The notes beneath the pieces are model-generated. The model did not search any database. It saw only the letters and a program-made list of their open reading frames with translations, and had not been told where the DNA came from. This document shows positions 48,813 to 60,700 of a stretch of DNA of 64,000 nucleotides, piece by piece (position 1 is the stretch's first letter; each line of letters begins with the position of its first letter). The position numbers and the translations under genes are program-made. Source of the stretch: Symbiodinium natans (lineage: Eukaryota > Sar > Dinophyceae > Suessiales > Symbiodiniaceae); the NCBI GenBank assembly GCA_905221605.1, contig CAJNDS010002138.1, forward strand, positions 188,001 to 252,000, in the 5' to 3' direction.

Positions 48813-51287
48813 TAATAAGGCACAAGGCACCTTCAGCCTTATACCCCAACAAAGGCCTGGATTTCACCCATTGCATGCAGGAACAAGCTCCGACGACCTG
48901 ACACGCAAGTCGCACGATGTCCACCCTTGAAGCCCCAAGCACGTCCGAAAACCTGTGAGGGCTTAGGGCTACGAAACCTGGAGATTTCACGAGGTTCCTG
49001 AAGTTAGGCCAGAAGCCCTGGACGCTTTTGAATCCCACACACACGAATCTCACGAAGCCCGAAGCCCTAAAGCCCTAACAATGCCTCAAGCCTTAAGCCC
49101 TAAACCCTAAACCCTGAAGCCTAAACCCTCAACCTTAAACCCAAACCCTGTACGGCAGGGCCCCCGGCTTCACCCTTGAGTGGTAGGACATGGCGGCACA
49201 AAGTTGGCCCTTTGAACCCCAAAGATACTCCTAAAGAACTAAAGAACATCCTCTCCTAGCCTGCAATAAAGGGACATACTATGTGTGTGTGTGTCTATGT
49301 ATACATAAACATACATATGTCCCTTGAAACTGCTAGGAAATCTAGGGGAGGGGAAGGTCGGGTAGAACGATTCTGGTGGGAGCGATGTAGGGTTCCTTAA
49401 CTTCACTGCTCCTCTGGGGTGGGTTGACGGGAGCGAGTCCCTCACCGTCATGACAATTCTGCGATTCTCTGCTATGATTATTGCTGCTATCCCGCATTCA
49501 TTTGACTGTTCCTATGACTCTGACTGTGATCTGATGACTATTTCCCAGTTCCCTAGGCCCATGATGAGCGATGCTTTCCTGGCACGCTCGTGGGGTTTTT
49601 GGTGCATGACTGTGGGGTCCCCTCATGGTCTCGGATCGGCCCGCACAGGGGCTTGAAACGGCAGCAGTTTGAGGGCGCGGGGTTTGGGAGCCGTTTGGTC
49701 TCAACCCAAAATCCAAAACCCAAAACCCTAAACCCTATGTGTGAGGCCCTAGCCTAGAAGCACCCGAAGCAACAATCTTGAGGCTCGACTACGCCGGGGC
49801 TTAGCATGGAGGGATATGGCCACATGACGCCCACAAGCCTCCAGCCATGACAGTAGTTTAGGGCCTTTCGGGTTTAGGGTTTAGGGTCTAGGGTTTAGGG
49901 TCTAGGGTCTAGGGGCCCAACAAGCACCGCTTTGGAGAGGAGCTCTTTGGGTTTAGGTTTTTTGGATGTAGAGCATTGCATCCAGGCACATGGGCATTCT
50001 AAGTACAGTCAGACGTCCTACAATGGAGGTCCCAACCACGGCCGCCCCTAATCTCAACCCTACTTCCTTAAACCCTAAACCCGAAACCCTAAACCACCCA
50101 TATGAACCCTCCAGTTCGGGGGTAGAGCCCAAAGCTCTTGGATTGTGGGGGGCTTCAAGAGCCCTCCAAATTCAGGGGGTTCAGCCCTAAACCCTAAACC
50201 CGAAACCCTATGGTTTCGGGATGGGAACTCTGATGTTTAGGGCTATAGGGTTTAGGCCAAGGGCATAAGAAGCTTCCCGACAGAGACTTGTGGCTGGAAT
50301 GCCCATAGCGGAGCTCTTGGGTCTGGGGGGCTTGGGGTTTGGGACTTACCCTAAACCCTAAACCCTAAACCCTAACCCCGAAACCCTAAACCCTAAACCC
50401 TACAAACACATTCAAGCTCACGGCAGTCACCGAACGGCGCTCTCCGATGGGCCGCCACTGCAGCAGGGGTTGGAGTGATGGCTTGGCATTCTTATCCTAG
50501 TCTACGGGTTTAGGGTTTAGGGTTTAGGGTTTAGGGTTTAGGGTTTAGGGTTTAGGGTTTAGGGTTTAGGGTTTAGGGTTTAGGGTTTAGGGTTTAGGGT
50601 TTAGGGTTCAAGAACCCCCAAAAAAACACAAAGACTCTTCCTTGTTAAGGGTTATTCTTTTGCGGTTCTTACGCAAATAGTAGTAGTTGTCCAGTATCCG
50701 ATTGGAACTAAAGGTTAGCCTTTAGGATTCTATAATTCTATAGGGATTATCATTATAAGGCCCCCAAAAGATCAAAGGTTACCTGCTCTACTACGAAGTC
50801 ACCTCCCTCACCATGCTTTCGGAACCTGCCGTATCCTAAACCCTAAACCCTAAACCCTCAACCCTAAACCCTAAACCCCAAACCCTAAACCCTAAACCCT
50901 AAACCCTAAACCCCAAACCACAAAGCCTTCTAGTTGGGGTTTTTGGGCTCGCGGCAGCTGAGCTGCGGCAGCCCTCGAGTCGACCCTAAAAGAGACTTTC
51001 GAATGTCGGAGCTGTATGCAGCACTGAGAACCGATGCAACTTGAAACACGAACCTTGAAAGCAAATGCTGACCCAGATGAGCCCTAAACCCTAAACCCTA
51101 AACCCTAAACCCTAAACCCTAAACCCCGAACCCTGAACGGCAACCCCTCAACTCCTAAACCTCCACCCGCAAACCCCAAACGTCTAGACATCAAGACCAA
51201 CCCAGCTCCAAGGGCCTCCGACACCCTGCAACCCCCGCAAGACCCCCTCTACTCCCCTTAGAACCCTAAGAAAAATGATGTTTTTTT
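48813..51287. repeat. Unique spacers with telomere-like tracts
   Basis: TTTAGGG at 49870-49915 and a long tract at 50507-50608. CCCTAAA at 49095-49140, 50350-50402, 50834-50925 and 51085-51140. A TGTG microsatellite lies near 49281. No gene recognised; 49150-49690 is unique sequence. Confidence 0.75.
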
Positions 51288-51345
51288 TATATCCTCTTGG
51301 GTTTGATATAAACAAAAGTAAACAAAAACTCCCAAGGGGGATATA
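51288..51345. repeat. 58-bp hairpin-like inverted repeat
   Basis: TATATCCTCTTGGG at the left pairs with CCCAAGGGGGATATA at the right around an A-rich loop. No second copy was seen. Confidence 0.55.
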
Positions 51346-52961
51346 GCTCCTTTTGGCTTTCAAGATCTCCTCCTCACGCCGATTGGGGGGTTTCGGAAAT
51401 TAGGGGTACCTTCTTGGGGTCCTTTATATGGGACTCCTACTATATGGTCTATATTAGGGGTCCGTTTTTTTCCGTAAACCGCCATTTCTGAAGGTGAACA
51501 TTGGGATGACGGCGTGACGGCACCACCACCTTCGGCACTGAAAGCGTGCTTTGCGTTCATCCGGTAGGCACCACGACAGGGGCCTCCCTGCCACCGGGCT
51601 ACCGATCCGCCGGCACGCTGCCATCCTCGTGGCCATCTTGCTCGAAACCCTGAACCCGAAACTTTTACACCCCAACCAGGCGCTGCATTTGGAGTTAAGA
51701 TGAGCTCAGTCGCTCACCTTATGCCAAACCCATCCCTACCTCCCATAGACTCAAGCACCTGCAGCTATATCTAAATGATAATGGGGAGGGGACCTTCCCG
51801 GAAGGGGGCGCTGGTTGGCTTTTAGGATGGGGATACCCGCGGCCCGGCTGCCATGAAGGACTTATTGCTGCGAGGCCTAAGAATGAGAAAGGGCCTACAT
51901 AGACCCTAAGGCCTAAGCCCTAAGCCCTAAACCCTTAAACCCCAAATCAAACCCTAAACTCTTTTGTTGCTCAACTGGACACATAAGGGAACCTAATCCT
52001 CAATCAACAAAAGCCATTCGATTCTAAACCCTAGCCACTGGGGGTTCAGGGTTTGCCTTGAACCCGAAACCCTACAAAACCCCTAAACCGAAACCCTAAA
52101 CCCTACCAAGCCCATTGCAGAGGGCCATAATTCAACCCTAAATCCCAAAAGCCCAAACCCTAAATCCTAAGCCCAAACCAGAGGGTGCTGCAACCCGAGT
52201 CCCCCCCCCCCCCAACACTCTCCACTAAAGCCCTGCGCCCAACCTCCAACGCCAGGGTCATCAACAAGGGGAAGGCAGCCCTGGCTCTCTTAGGGTTTAG
52301 GGTTTAGGGTTTAGGGTTTAGGGTTTAGGGTTTAGGGTTTAGGGTTTAGGGTTTGTAGGGTTTAGGGTTTGAAGGGTTTGAAGGGTTTGAAGGTGTGCTT
52401 TAGCGTTGCTTTGGGGCGTAGGGTTTAGTCGGGGTCCAAGGATGTTTAGGGTTTACGGCCCTAAACCCTAAACCCTAAACCCTAAACCCTAAACCCTAAA
52501 CCCTAAGCCCTAAGCCCTAAGCCCTAACCCTAAACCCTAAACCCTAAACCCTAAACCCTAAACCCTAAACCCTAAACCCTAAACCCTAAACCCTAAACCC
52601 GGGAGCACTGGCGGCTCTCAAGCTCTCAGGCGCAACGTCCGAGCTTGAGATCTCTGGAGCTTATAAGGCCAGCCATGCAACTAAGCAGAGGCAAGCTCAG
52701 GGCTTAGGGCTTCTGGGTTAGGGTGTAGGGTTTAGGGTTTAGGGTTTAGAGGGTAGAGGGTAGAGGGTTTAGGGTTTAGGGTTTAGGGTTTAGGGTTTAG
52801 GGTTTAGGGTTTAGGGTTCAGCATCTCAAGTTCGAGCAGTTACTAGGCCTGCAGTGTGTGTAGGCAACGGAAAAAACCAACACGCCCAAAGAATCCCATA
52901 ACATTAAGAAAGTAAAAAGTTCATTAATTTCTGTTCAGACGCACCAAGAGGCCACACAATC
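51346..52961. repeat. Unique sequence then paired telomere-like arrays
   Basis: The stretch 51346-52280 is mostly unique with short patches. TTTAGGG at 52288-52392, CCCTAAA at 52459-52600 and TTTAGGG at 52722-52820 lie in close alternation. No gene recognised. Confidence 0.75.
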
Positions 52962-53352
52962 ACACGGGTCAGACGGGTCAAAACGCCAAATTCGTGCTGA
53001 ACAATGGGGGTCCAAATGGGTCAGACGGGCCAAATTCGTGCTGAACAACGGGGGTCCAAATGGGTCAGACGGGTCAAAACGCCAAATTCGTGCTGAACAA
53101 CGGGGGGTCCAAACGGGTCAGACGGGTCAAAACACCAACGGGTCAAAACGCCAAATTCGTGCTGAACAATGGGGGTCCAAATGGGTCAGATGGGTCAAAA
53201 CGCCAAATTCGTGCTGAACAATGGGGGTCCAAATGGGTCAGACGGGTTAAAACGCCAAATTCGTGCTGAACAATGGGGGGGCCAAATGGGTCAGACGGGT
53301 GAAAACGCCAAATTCGTGCTGAACAATGGGGGTCGGAACGCCACATTCGTGT
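52962..53352. repeat. Minisatellite, about 52-bp unit, seven copies
   Basis: The unit contains CAAATTCGTGCTGAACAA, GGGGGTCC, AAATGGGTCAGACGGGTC and AAAACGC. Starts of CAAATTCG fall near 52987, 53031, 53083, 53151, 53203, 53255 and 53308, so two spacings differ from 52. Frames of 60-70 residues on both strands are repeat translations. Confidence 0.9.
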
Positions 53353-53876
53353 TTAACATTTAGGTATATATGGTAGAGAGGTTTAGGGTTTAGGGTTTCG
53401 GGTTTCGGGTTTAGGGTTTAGGGTTTAGGGTTCGGGATTTAGGAACTAGGGCTTGGGGTTGGCAAGAACCAGGTGTCTGGGGAGTCGGAGCAGCTGATAG
53501 CAGGGGGCAGGTCACTTGTATGTGTTCGAGGCGTCACATGGCCTTAGACCACCTCCAAGATCACCCCCCCTCCCCTCCCCAGATCCGGATTGGCCCCATA
53601 CCCAGACCCTAAATAGTGCAGGCCTCCTGATGAAAAGATCCGAAATGCGAAACGCACCCTAACCCTCAAAGACCCCCTGACGAAACAATCACAATCCCAA
53701 ACCCAGACCTCATGACCTAACCACACAAACAGACTCCTAACCCCAACCACGAAACTTTTCACCCCAAACCCGAAAAACGAGCGGGGCCACCCTTCACGAG
53801 CAGAGGCCTTGATCCCCTGAGGAGCAAAGGAGCCATAGGTTGGGGGCCCTTTTTGAGGGGTTATAGGTTGGGATGT
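53353..53876. other. TTTAGGG/TTTCGGG patch and unique sequence
   Basis: A short TTTAGGG tract with TTTCGGG units lies at 53380-53435; the rest is unique with no recognised gene. Confidence 0.6.
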
Positions 53877-53961
53877 TCCCCCCTTTATACTAGCAGGCCT
53901 TAATAGGGATGGTAGTACCCCCTATTGTAATCCCCATTAAGGACTTTCAGCATCAAGGGAA
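53877..53961. mobile_element. MITE-like element, family 1, copy 3 (decayed)
   Basis: Starts CCCCCCTTTATACTAGCAGG, contains CCTTAATAGGGATGGTAGTA, and ends AAGGACTTTCAGCATCAAGG. It is the most diverged of the three copies. Confidence 0.65.
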
Positions 53962-56900
53962 AGTGCCCAAGTTTTAGGTTTTTAAGGGTTTGTTGGCAGA
54001 GAAGGAGGCGGGGCGAAAGTGGGGCCCCCCCTTGTTTCTGGGGAAGCTGGGCAGTGAAGGCGCTTTCTTAATTGTCCAGTAACCTTTGGGAACTAAAGGT
54101 TACCATTTGGGAATTTATAGGGATTCTACTACCCAAAAAAAGTTGAAGGTTATCTACTCTACTTCGGTTGCCTGGCCGGGGTGCATTCACCCGTCACCCG
54201 TCAACCCTTATCCTAGACTCCACATCCTGAAACCCCAAGCCTACGCCCCAAACCGTAAACCCTAAACCCTGAACCCTGAACCCTGAACCCTAAACCCTAA
54301 ACCCTAAACCAAAACCCTGAACCCTAAACCCTGAACCCTGAACCCTGAACCCTGAACCCTGAACCCTGAACCCTGAACCCTGAACCCTGAACCCTGAACC
54401 CTGAACCCGAAGCCCAACGACCACAGCTACTCAAGCACTGCTCGGCCACAAGCCCAGGCCCCCATATTGGCTGAAAGGGTTTGCGGGTTTACGGGTTTTA
54501 GGGCTTGAGGGTTTACGTGCTTTGTGGTTTGAGGGTTTGGGGGCTGAAGGTTCAAGGTTTCGGGGTTTCGGGATAAAAGGGTTTGGCGTTTAAGGGCTTG
54601 CCCCTAAGGCGGAGATTCCGTCAGCACACCCTAAACTACTATTTGCTTCAGACCCCCCCCCCCCCCAAAAAAAAAGAGATAAAATAATAACAATCCCAAT
54701 ATTGCCTTTATGAGGAAGAAAACTTGTTGGGTGGTCCTAAGCAAATAGTAAACTAGGCCTAAGCCCTTTTCTTGAAGCTCTTCAGGCTTAAGCCCTAAAC
54801 CCGAAACCCGAAGCCCGAAAACCTAAACCCTAAACCGAAAACCTAAACCCTAAACCCTAAACCCTAAACCCTAAACCCTAAACCCTAAACCCTAAACCCT
54901 AAACCCTAAACCCTAAACCCTAAACCCTAACCCCTTCGAGCCCCACTGCGCCGGGATCCCGTGCCCAGTCCACCACCTTGAGGCGCAGGTCCTCCCACTT
55001 GTTGCGCACCTAGGACCGCAGGGTTTGAGTTCACAGGGATTCAGTACGGCTTTATCGGAATAGTAGGGTTTCATAGGGTCATATCGGGTTCAGAGGGTTT
55101 CTGGGGTTTAGAAGGTTGAGATGCTGTAGAGGGGTTAGAGGCGACATTCGGGCTGAGGGCTCAACAGCATCCCTTGGCTGGGTTCAGGGTCAAGGGGAGG
55201 CTTAGGTTTTAGGTTTCAGGGTTTAGGGTTTCACCTGGGTTCCCAGTTCTCTACTAACTTGTAGGATGCTTTCATCACAGGACCCCCCCCCCCCGCCCAC
55301 CTACCCTCTGAAGGGAAAACCCCCATGGGTTCCCCCACTACCCTCCTCTATACTTCCCCCCAGGTTCCCCACTTAATTGAGGCTATTTAGGGATAGTTAA
55401 GCCCAGGGGGTAGTATGGAAACCCTTGAAAACCCCCAAAACCTACTTTTCCAAAACGCGCACAAATACGATCGAGCATACCCTTGCCTTCAGAAGCTCGG
55501 GGAGTCCAATTGCTTTGAGCTTCCCTAACAGCCTACACCCTACAAATCTCAAGCCCTAAACCCTGCAACCGTATAAGGCCCTAAACCCCAAAGCCCTAGA
55601 CCGCCAGAAAAGTGGGTTCGTAGGGAGTTAGCAGGCATGGGACCTTCACTTTGGATTCCTCATGGTTATATACCCCTTGGGTGTGAAAATCTATACCCTG
55701 TAAAACCCTAGGGCCCATGCTTCAGAACCTTGTAAGACAGGTAGGGGCTGTAAGGGCCCACAAAACTGGACCATGTAACTATCTGACAAGGGGTAAGCAA
55801 CCTTCGGCACACCCCTGGGCAGCTACGACGAGTTTCGGGTTTGAGGATTTTAGGGCTTTGAGGCTCAGGGTTTTAGCATCTAGACGCTTAGGGCTTAGGC
55901 ATTCGGGGTTGAGGGGGAAGGAAGGCTTTGGATTTCCCTGAACCCTATACCCTATACCCTATACCCTTTACCCTATACCCTATACCCTTTACCCTAAACC
56001 CTAAACCCTAAACCCTAAACCCTAAACCCTAAACCCTAAACCCTAAACCCTAAACCCTAAACCCTAAACCCTAAACCCTAAACCCTAAACTCCAAGCCGG
56101 AGCGAAGCCTCTGGGCTTCCAAGCGTGCTCCACTTTTGGAGGCCAGGTGGCCAGCTCCTGGCTACATCGGCGTGAGGGAGTCATTGGATGGGTTAAGGGG
56201 TGTTTGTAAGGTTTGGGGTTTAGGGTTTAGGGTTTAGGGTTTAGGGTTTAGGGTTTAGGGTTTAGGGTTTAGGGTTTAGGGTTTAGGGTTTAGGGTTTAG
56301 GGTTTAGGGTTTAGGGTTTAGGGTTTAGGGTTTAGGGTTTAGGGTTTAGGGTTTGAATTGGGTGTGCTAAGGCTTTGAACTAGGGTTTTCTGGGGGGTTT
56401 AAGTGCTTTCATGCGGCATTTTAGGGTTTGGCGCGCTCTAAGGGATTTGAAAAAGGGTGCTCAGGAGGTTGAACTAGGAGCTTAAGAGTTTTACAAAGGT
56501 GTTTGCGGGTGCTCATCGGGCGTTTAAGGGTTTTGGCGCTGCAGGCTGCTTGAGGGTCGAGGGGCAAGCCAGGGTGATTGCCAGGGTGCGGAATCCAGTG
56601 TTCCAGGATGCCCAGACTCCCCTCGTAAACCCTAAACCCTAAACCCTAAACCCTAAACCCTAAACCCTTTTAATTCCTTTTTCCAAAAGGCAACTCTCAA
56701 ACACCTGGAGGCAGGCCTCGCGGAGTTGCGCCGCCACCCCCTGCTCCTGGCGATGGATGATTAGCTTTGGGTTCAATCTCTCCGTCCACCCTAGGGCCCC
56801 CAACCCTAAAGCCCTGAGTCCTAAACCCCAAAACCCTAAACCCTAAACCCTAAACCCTAAACCCTAAACCCCAAACCCTAAACTCCCCCCGAACCCCCCC

Positions 56901-57627
56901 CAAAAAATCCGCCCAACAAACCCAAAACCTGCCTCCCACCCTCCCGGGTCCTCCACGATGCGCGCCTCGAGCTCTCGTCGCCTGAGGCTCGCCTCAGCAC
57001 ACGTGAGCTTGGGGCTTGGGGGTTTAGGGTTTAGGGTTTAGGGTTTCGGGTTTAGGGTTTCGGGTTTAGGGTTTAGGGGTGATAGGGCCATAGGCTTAGA
57101 GGGTTTGGGGAGCCTGAAGCTCAGAAATCTCGTGGGAACTCAGGTGCATTCAGGGGCCTTCAAACCCTCACGTCCACTCCTTCCAGCCTTGCGCGTCCCA
57201 AACCCTTAGCTCCCAAAGGGACTTAGGGTTCGGGGGTCTACACCCAAGAGTAACCTAGGAACAACGTAACGGGTATCCTGCTTTGTTTAAAAGGGCTTGG
57301 TAAGGGAACCTAAACCCGCCGAAAAAAGGGAATACGAGCCCTCTCTGGGTCCTGGAGGTTTCCCCTAAACCCTAAACCCTAAACCCTAAACCCTAAACCC
57401 TAAACCCTAAACCCTAAACCCTACACCCTACACCCTAAACCCTAAACCCTAAACCCTAAACCCTAAACCCTAAACCCTAAACCCTAAACCCTAAACCCTA
57501 AACCCTAAACCCTAAACCCTAAACCCTAACACTAGACCGCTTCGGGCCTTGTCCAACGCGTTCGCCAGCTCGAGCATCGTCATTCTGGCTTGCGCCTGCC
57601 GAGGACTAGTAGGGAATTAGGGAAGTA
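53962..57627. repeat. Telomere-like arrays with unique spacers
   Basis: Uniform CCCTGAA run inside 54256-54410; C14 joined to A9 at 54653-54675; CCCTAAA at 54788-54932, 55960-56092, 56630-56665, 56830-56885 and 57363-57530; CCCTATA units at 55940-55990; long TTTAGGG tract at 56214-56354 and a shorter one at 57020-57080. No gene recognised. Confidence 0.85.
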
Positions 57628-57768
57628 GGGCCCTACATCATCCCTTAAAGGGTATATCTAGGGCCCTATATCATCCCCTTAAAGGGTATATCTAGGGCCC
57701 TACATCATCCCTTAAAGGGTATATCTAGGGCCCTACATCATCCCTTAAAGGGTATATCTAGGGCCCTC
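57628..57768. repeat. 33-bp tandem repeat, four copies
   Basis: The unit is GGGCCCTACATCATCCC followed by TTAAAGGGTATATCTA. Copies lie at 57628-57660, 57661-57694 (34 bp), 57695-57727 and 57728-57760, plus a partial. Copies are nearly identical, indicating recent amplification. Confidence 0.95.
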
Positions 57769-60700
57769 ATTCCCTCATTTCTACCGAGAACCATGGGGGA
57801 AGCTCTAGGGTTCGAGCGTCAGATTCCTTTAGGGTTCTAGGTGTCGCAAGTGGGTCCGTGCAAGGTCAACCCTAATCCCTAAACCTTAACCCTAAACTAC
57901 TAAACCCTACACCCTGAACCCTGAACCCTGAAGCCTGACACAAACCCTAAACCCTAAACCCTAAACCCGAAACCCTAAACAAAGGCACCTCCTTGTGGCA
58001 AGCGGGGCCTAAACCCTCCAGGCCTCAGAGCTCAAAGCCTCAGCCACACACCCGAAAGCCTAAAACCTTGAGCCTGAAACCCTGAAATCCTCTTGGGGTT
58101 TGGGGCTTAGGGTTTATATGGTTTAGGGTTTAGGGTTCCTGAACCCGTAAAACCCTGAACACTAAACTCTCAACCCTACCAATCCCTGCTCTCCTGAACG
58201 TTTAGGGTTTAGGGTTAAGCCCTAAACCCTAGTAAAACCCTAAACCCTAAACCCTAAAACCAAAGTTTAAGGTTCCTTGAACCCCTAAACCCTAAACCCC
58301 CTACAACATTCCTCAGACGGGCCTGGTGCTCAGCTCGCTGGTGCGCATTGCGAACAAGTTCCATGCGCCGCTCGCTGAGCTCCTCTGCCATATCGGGCTT
58401 TTTTGGGGGGGGCGGGGGGGGGTTTAGGGTTTAGGGTTTAGGGTTTAGAGTTTAGGGTTTAGGGCTTAGGGTTTAGGGTTTAGGGTTTAGGGTTTAGGGT
58501 TTCGGGGTTCTAGGGGTTCCGGGGCTTGAGGGTCTGGGGTTTGGGGGCTGTGGGGTTTGGTGATTTTGCGGTTCTGGGGTTTGGGGCTTGGGGCTTTCAG
58601 GCTTCTGTTCAGGATTTGGGGTCTGGATGGGCTTTTTGTGGGTGTGGGGTCTAGGGCTTGAGGGTTCTAAGATGGTAGGGCTCTACGCTTTAAGATATAG
58701 GGTTGAGGGTGCCGCTGCTCGCTAAAGATCGGAAATGCCTGAACACATGTCACCAACTTCAATTAACATTCAAAACACAAGAATATCCATCGGCAAACTC
58801 TTCAGCTGACGTTCTACCGTAGAGGAATTGAGTTAGGGTTCAGGGTTTGGGGGTTCGGGTAGCCATGCCTGTGACACTGCCCCGCATTAAGACTTCATGG
58901 CTATCGGTCTAGGAGTGTGTGCTGAAACCTGCCAACTACCCTTGTCCCACAATCGTTCGGGGTTGGTATTCGGGAAGCCCTGAGCCCTAAACCCCTATCC
59001 ACCCCCCGCCCTTTCCTGCCCCCTCCTTTCCCCCCTCCCCCCCCCCCCAAAAAAAAAAAAACAACAATAAACAATAAAACAATAAACAATAAACAATAAA
59101 CAAAAAACAAAAAAAAAACAACTACAAAATAATAATGAAAGAAAAGGTAAGCCCATGAGAGCCAGTGAGTAAGCCGGCTTTTGCCCAAAGGCCTCTGCCT
59201 CCGTGCTGCGGACCTTTGGGCACATCGACTCCGGGTTTCGGGTTTAGGGGTTTATAGGTCTTAGGGTTTCGGGTCCGAGGTTTAGGGTTTAGGGTTTAGG
59301 GTTTAGGGTTTAGGGTTTAGGGTTTGGGGTTTAGGGTGATTCTGACCCCCTGAGCAACGAGTCTGGGTGCGCGAAATCACAGGGAGCTCAGCGTAAGGGA
59401 AGGGTGGCGGGAAAAAGTCCTTGAATAAGGACGCCAATAGGGCATGAGTATAACCCTAAACCCTAAACCCTAAACCCTAAACCCTTTCCCCACCCTTACA
59501 TCCCCTTCGCCGAAGCTTGGACTGAGTCCTGGACATGGCTGTTTAAACGGGTCTAAGGAGGGAACCCTGAAATCTTGTTCCCCCATATAACCCCCGGCAG
59601 ATGTGTGGTGTGTAGAGGTAGAGGGATGTTGAGCAGGAATTTTCAGGCGCCAACCACGAGCGTTGCTGCGCGACTTGGCCCAACAGGGTAAGGCTACGTG
59701 TACACAACCCTTGGCGACATGTTCAACAGCATAGCAGTCACATGACATGCACAGCATTGGAAGCCGTGAAGACGACGAGGCACACTTGACATGCGTTTTG
59801 CTGTGAAAAGATCCAAATTCGTTCGACTGTGGTTCATGGTTGCGGCCGCTGCTTCGGGGTGACGATCCAGAGAAGATTCGCATGGCCCTGCAGCAAGAAT
59901 CCGGGGATGCGAACATCAACCCCAAAATATCCCTCATGTAGTCCCTACAGACCTAAGTAGCCCCTAAACAGCCCCTCAACAACCCCTAAGGTCCCTTATA
60001 AGGGTTCCTGCTTTGGTCCATTGAGCTGCCTGCGCATGGCCTCCGTGATCCAAAGCCCTCATGCTGGACCCTGAACCCTATGATTCGCCTCGGGCTCCCG
60101 AAACGAAAACCTAAACCCTGAGTCCCCCCGAAGCCCCCTGATCCCTAAACCCGAACTTAAACACAAACCATGAATGTGGGCCTCGGCTCTTCAGGCCTGA
60201 AGGAGCACCCCAGACCCTCCCTCAAAGCCCCACAAGTGGTTTTCATCTCAGGGCCCAAGCCCCCAAGATGAAAGAAAAGCCGACTCAACCCCCCTGCACC
60301 CTGAAGCCCCAAGCCCAAATCCCTAAACCCTAAACCTTTAAACCCCTAAAACCTTGCTGAGGGATTGGCCAGGCTCATGTTTGGGATTTGCACGGTCGTT
60401 GGCCTCGAGTGCCGGAGGGGAGCCAGAGCGCACGGGCGGTTACAGGTAGGGATTAGGGTTTAGGGTTGAGGATTTAGGGTTTAGGGTTTACGGTTTAGGG
60501 TTACCAAACAGGGTAACTATAGCTATGACCCACACAAAGCTGTGTACATAAGCTTATGTATACCACACCTAGAACCGACGTGCAGCCACCTCTGAACCCA
60601 AAACCAGCGCATGACTCTGTAGCTTACGTACCCCAACCGGGTCTCTGCTTCGGTGACCATAGAATTGAGCTGGGTTTAGGGTTTAGGGTTTAGGGTTTAG

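Noticed and set aside
52962-53352. CRISPR-like array
   Set aside because: Units are contiguous without unique spacers; this is a minisatellite in a eukaryotic setting.
59470-59937. 155-residue antisense frame
   Set aside because: No family pattern; composition like random sequence.
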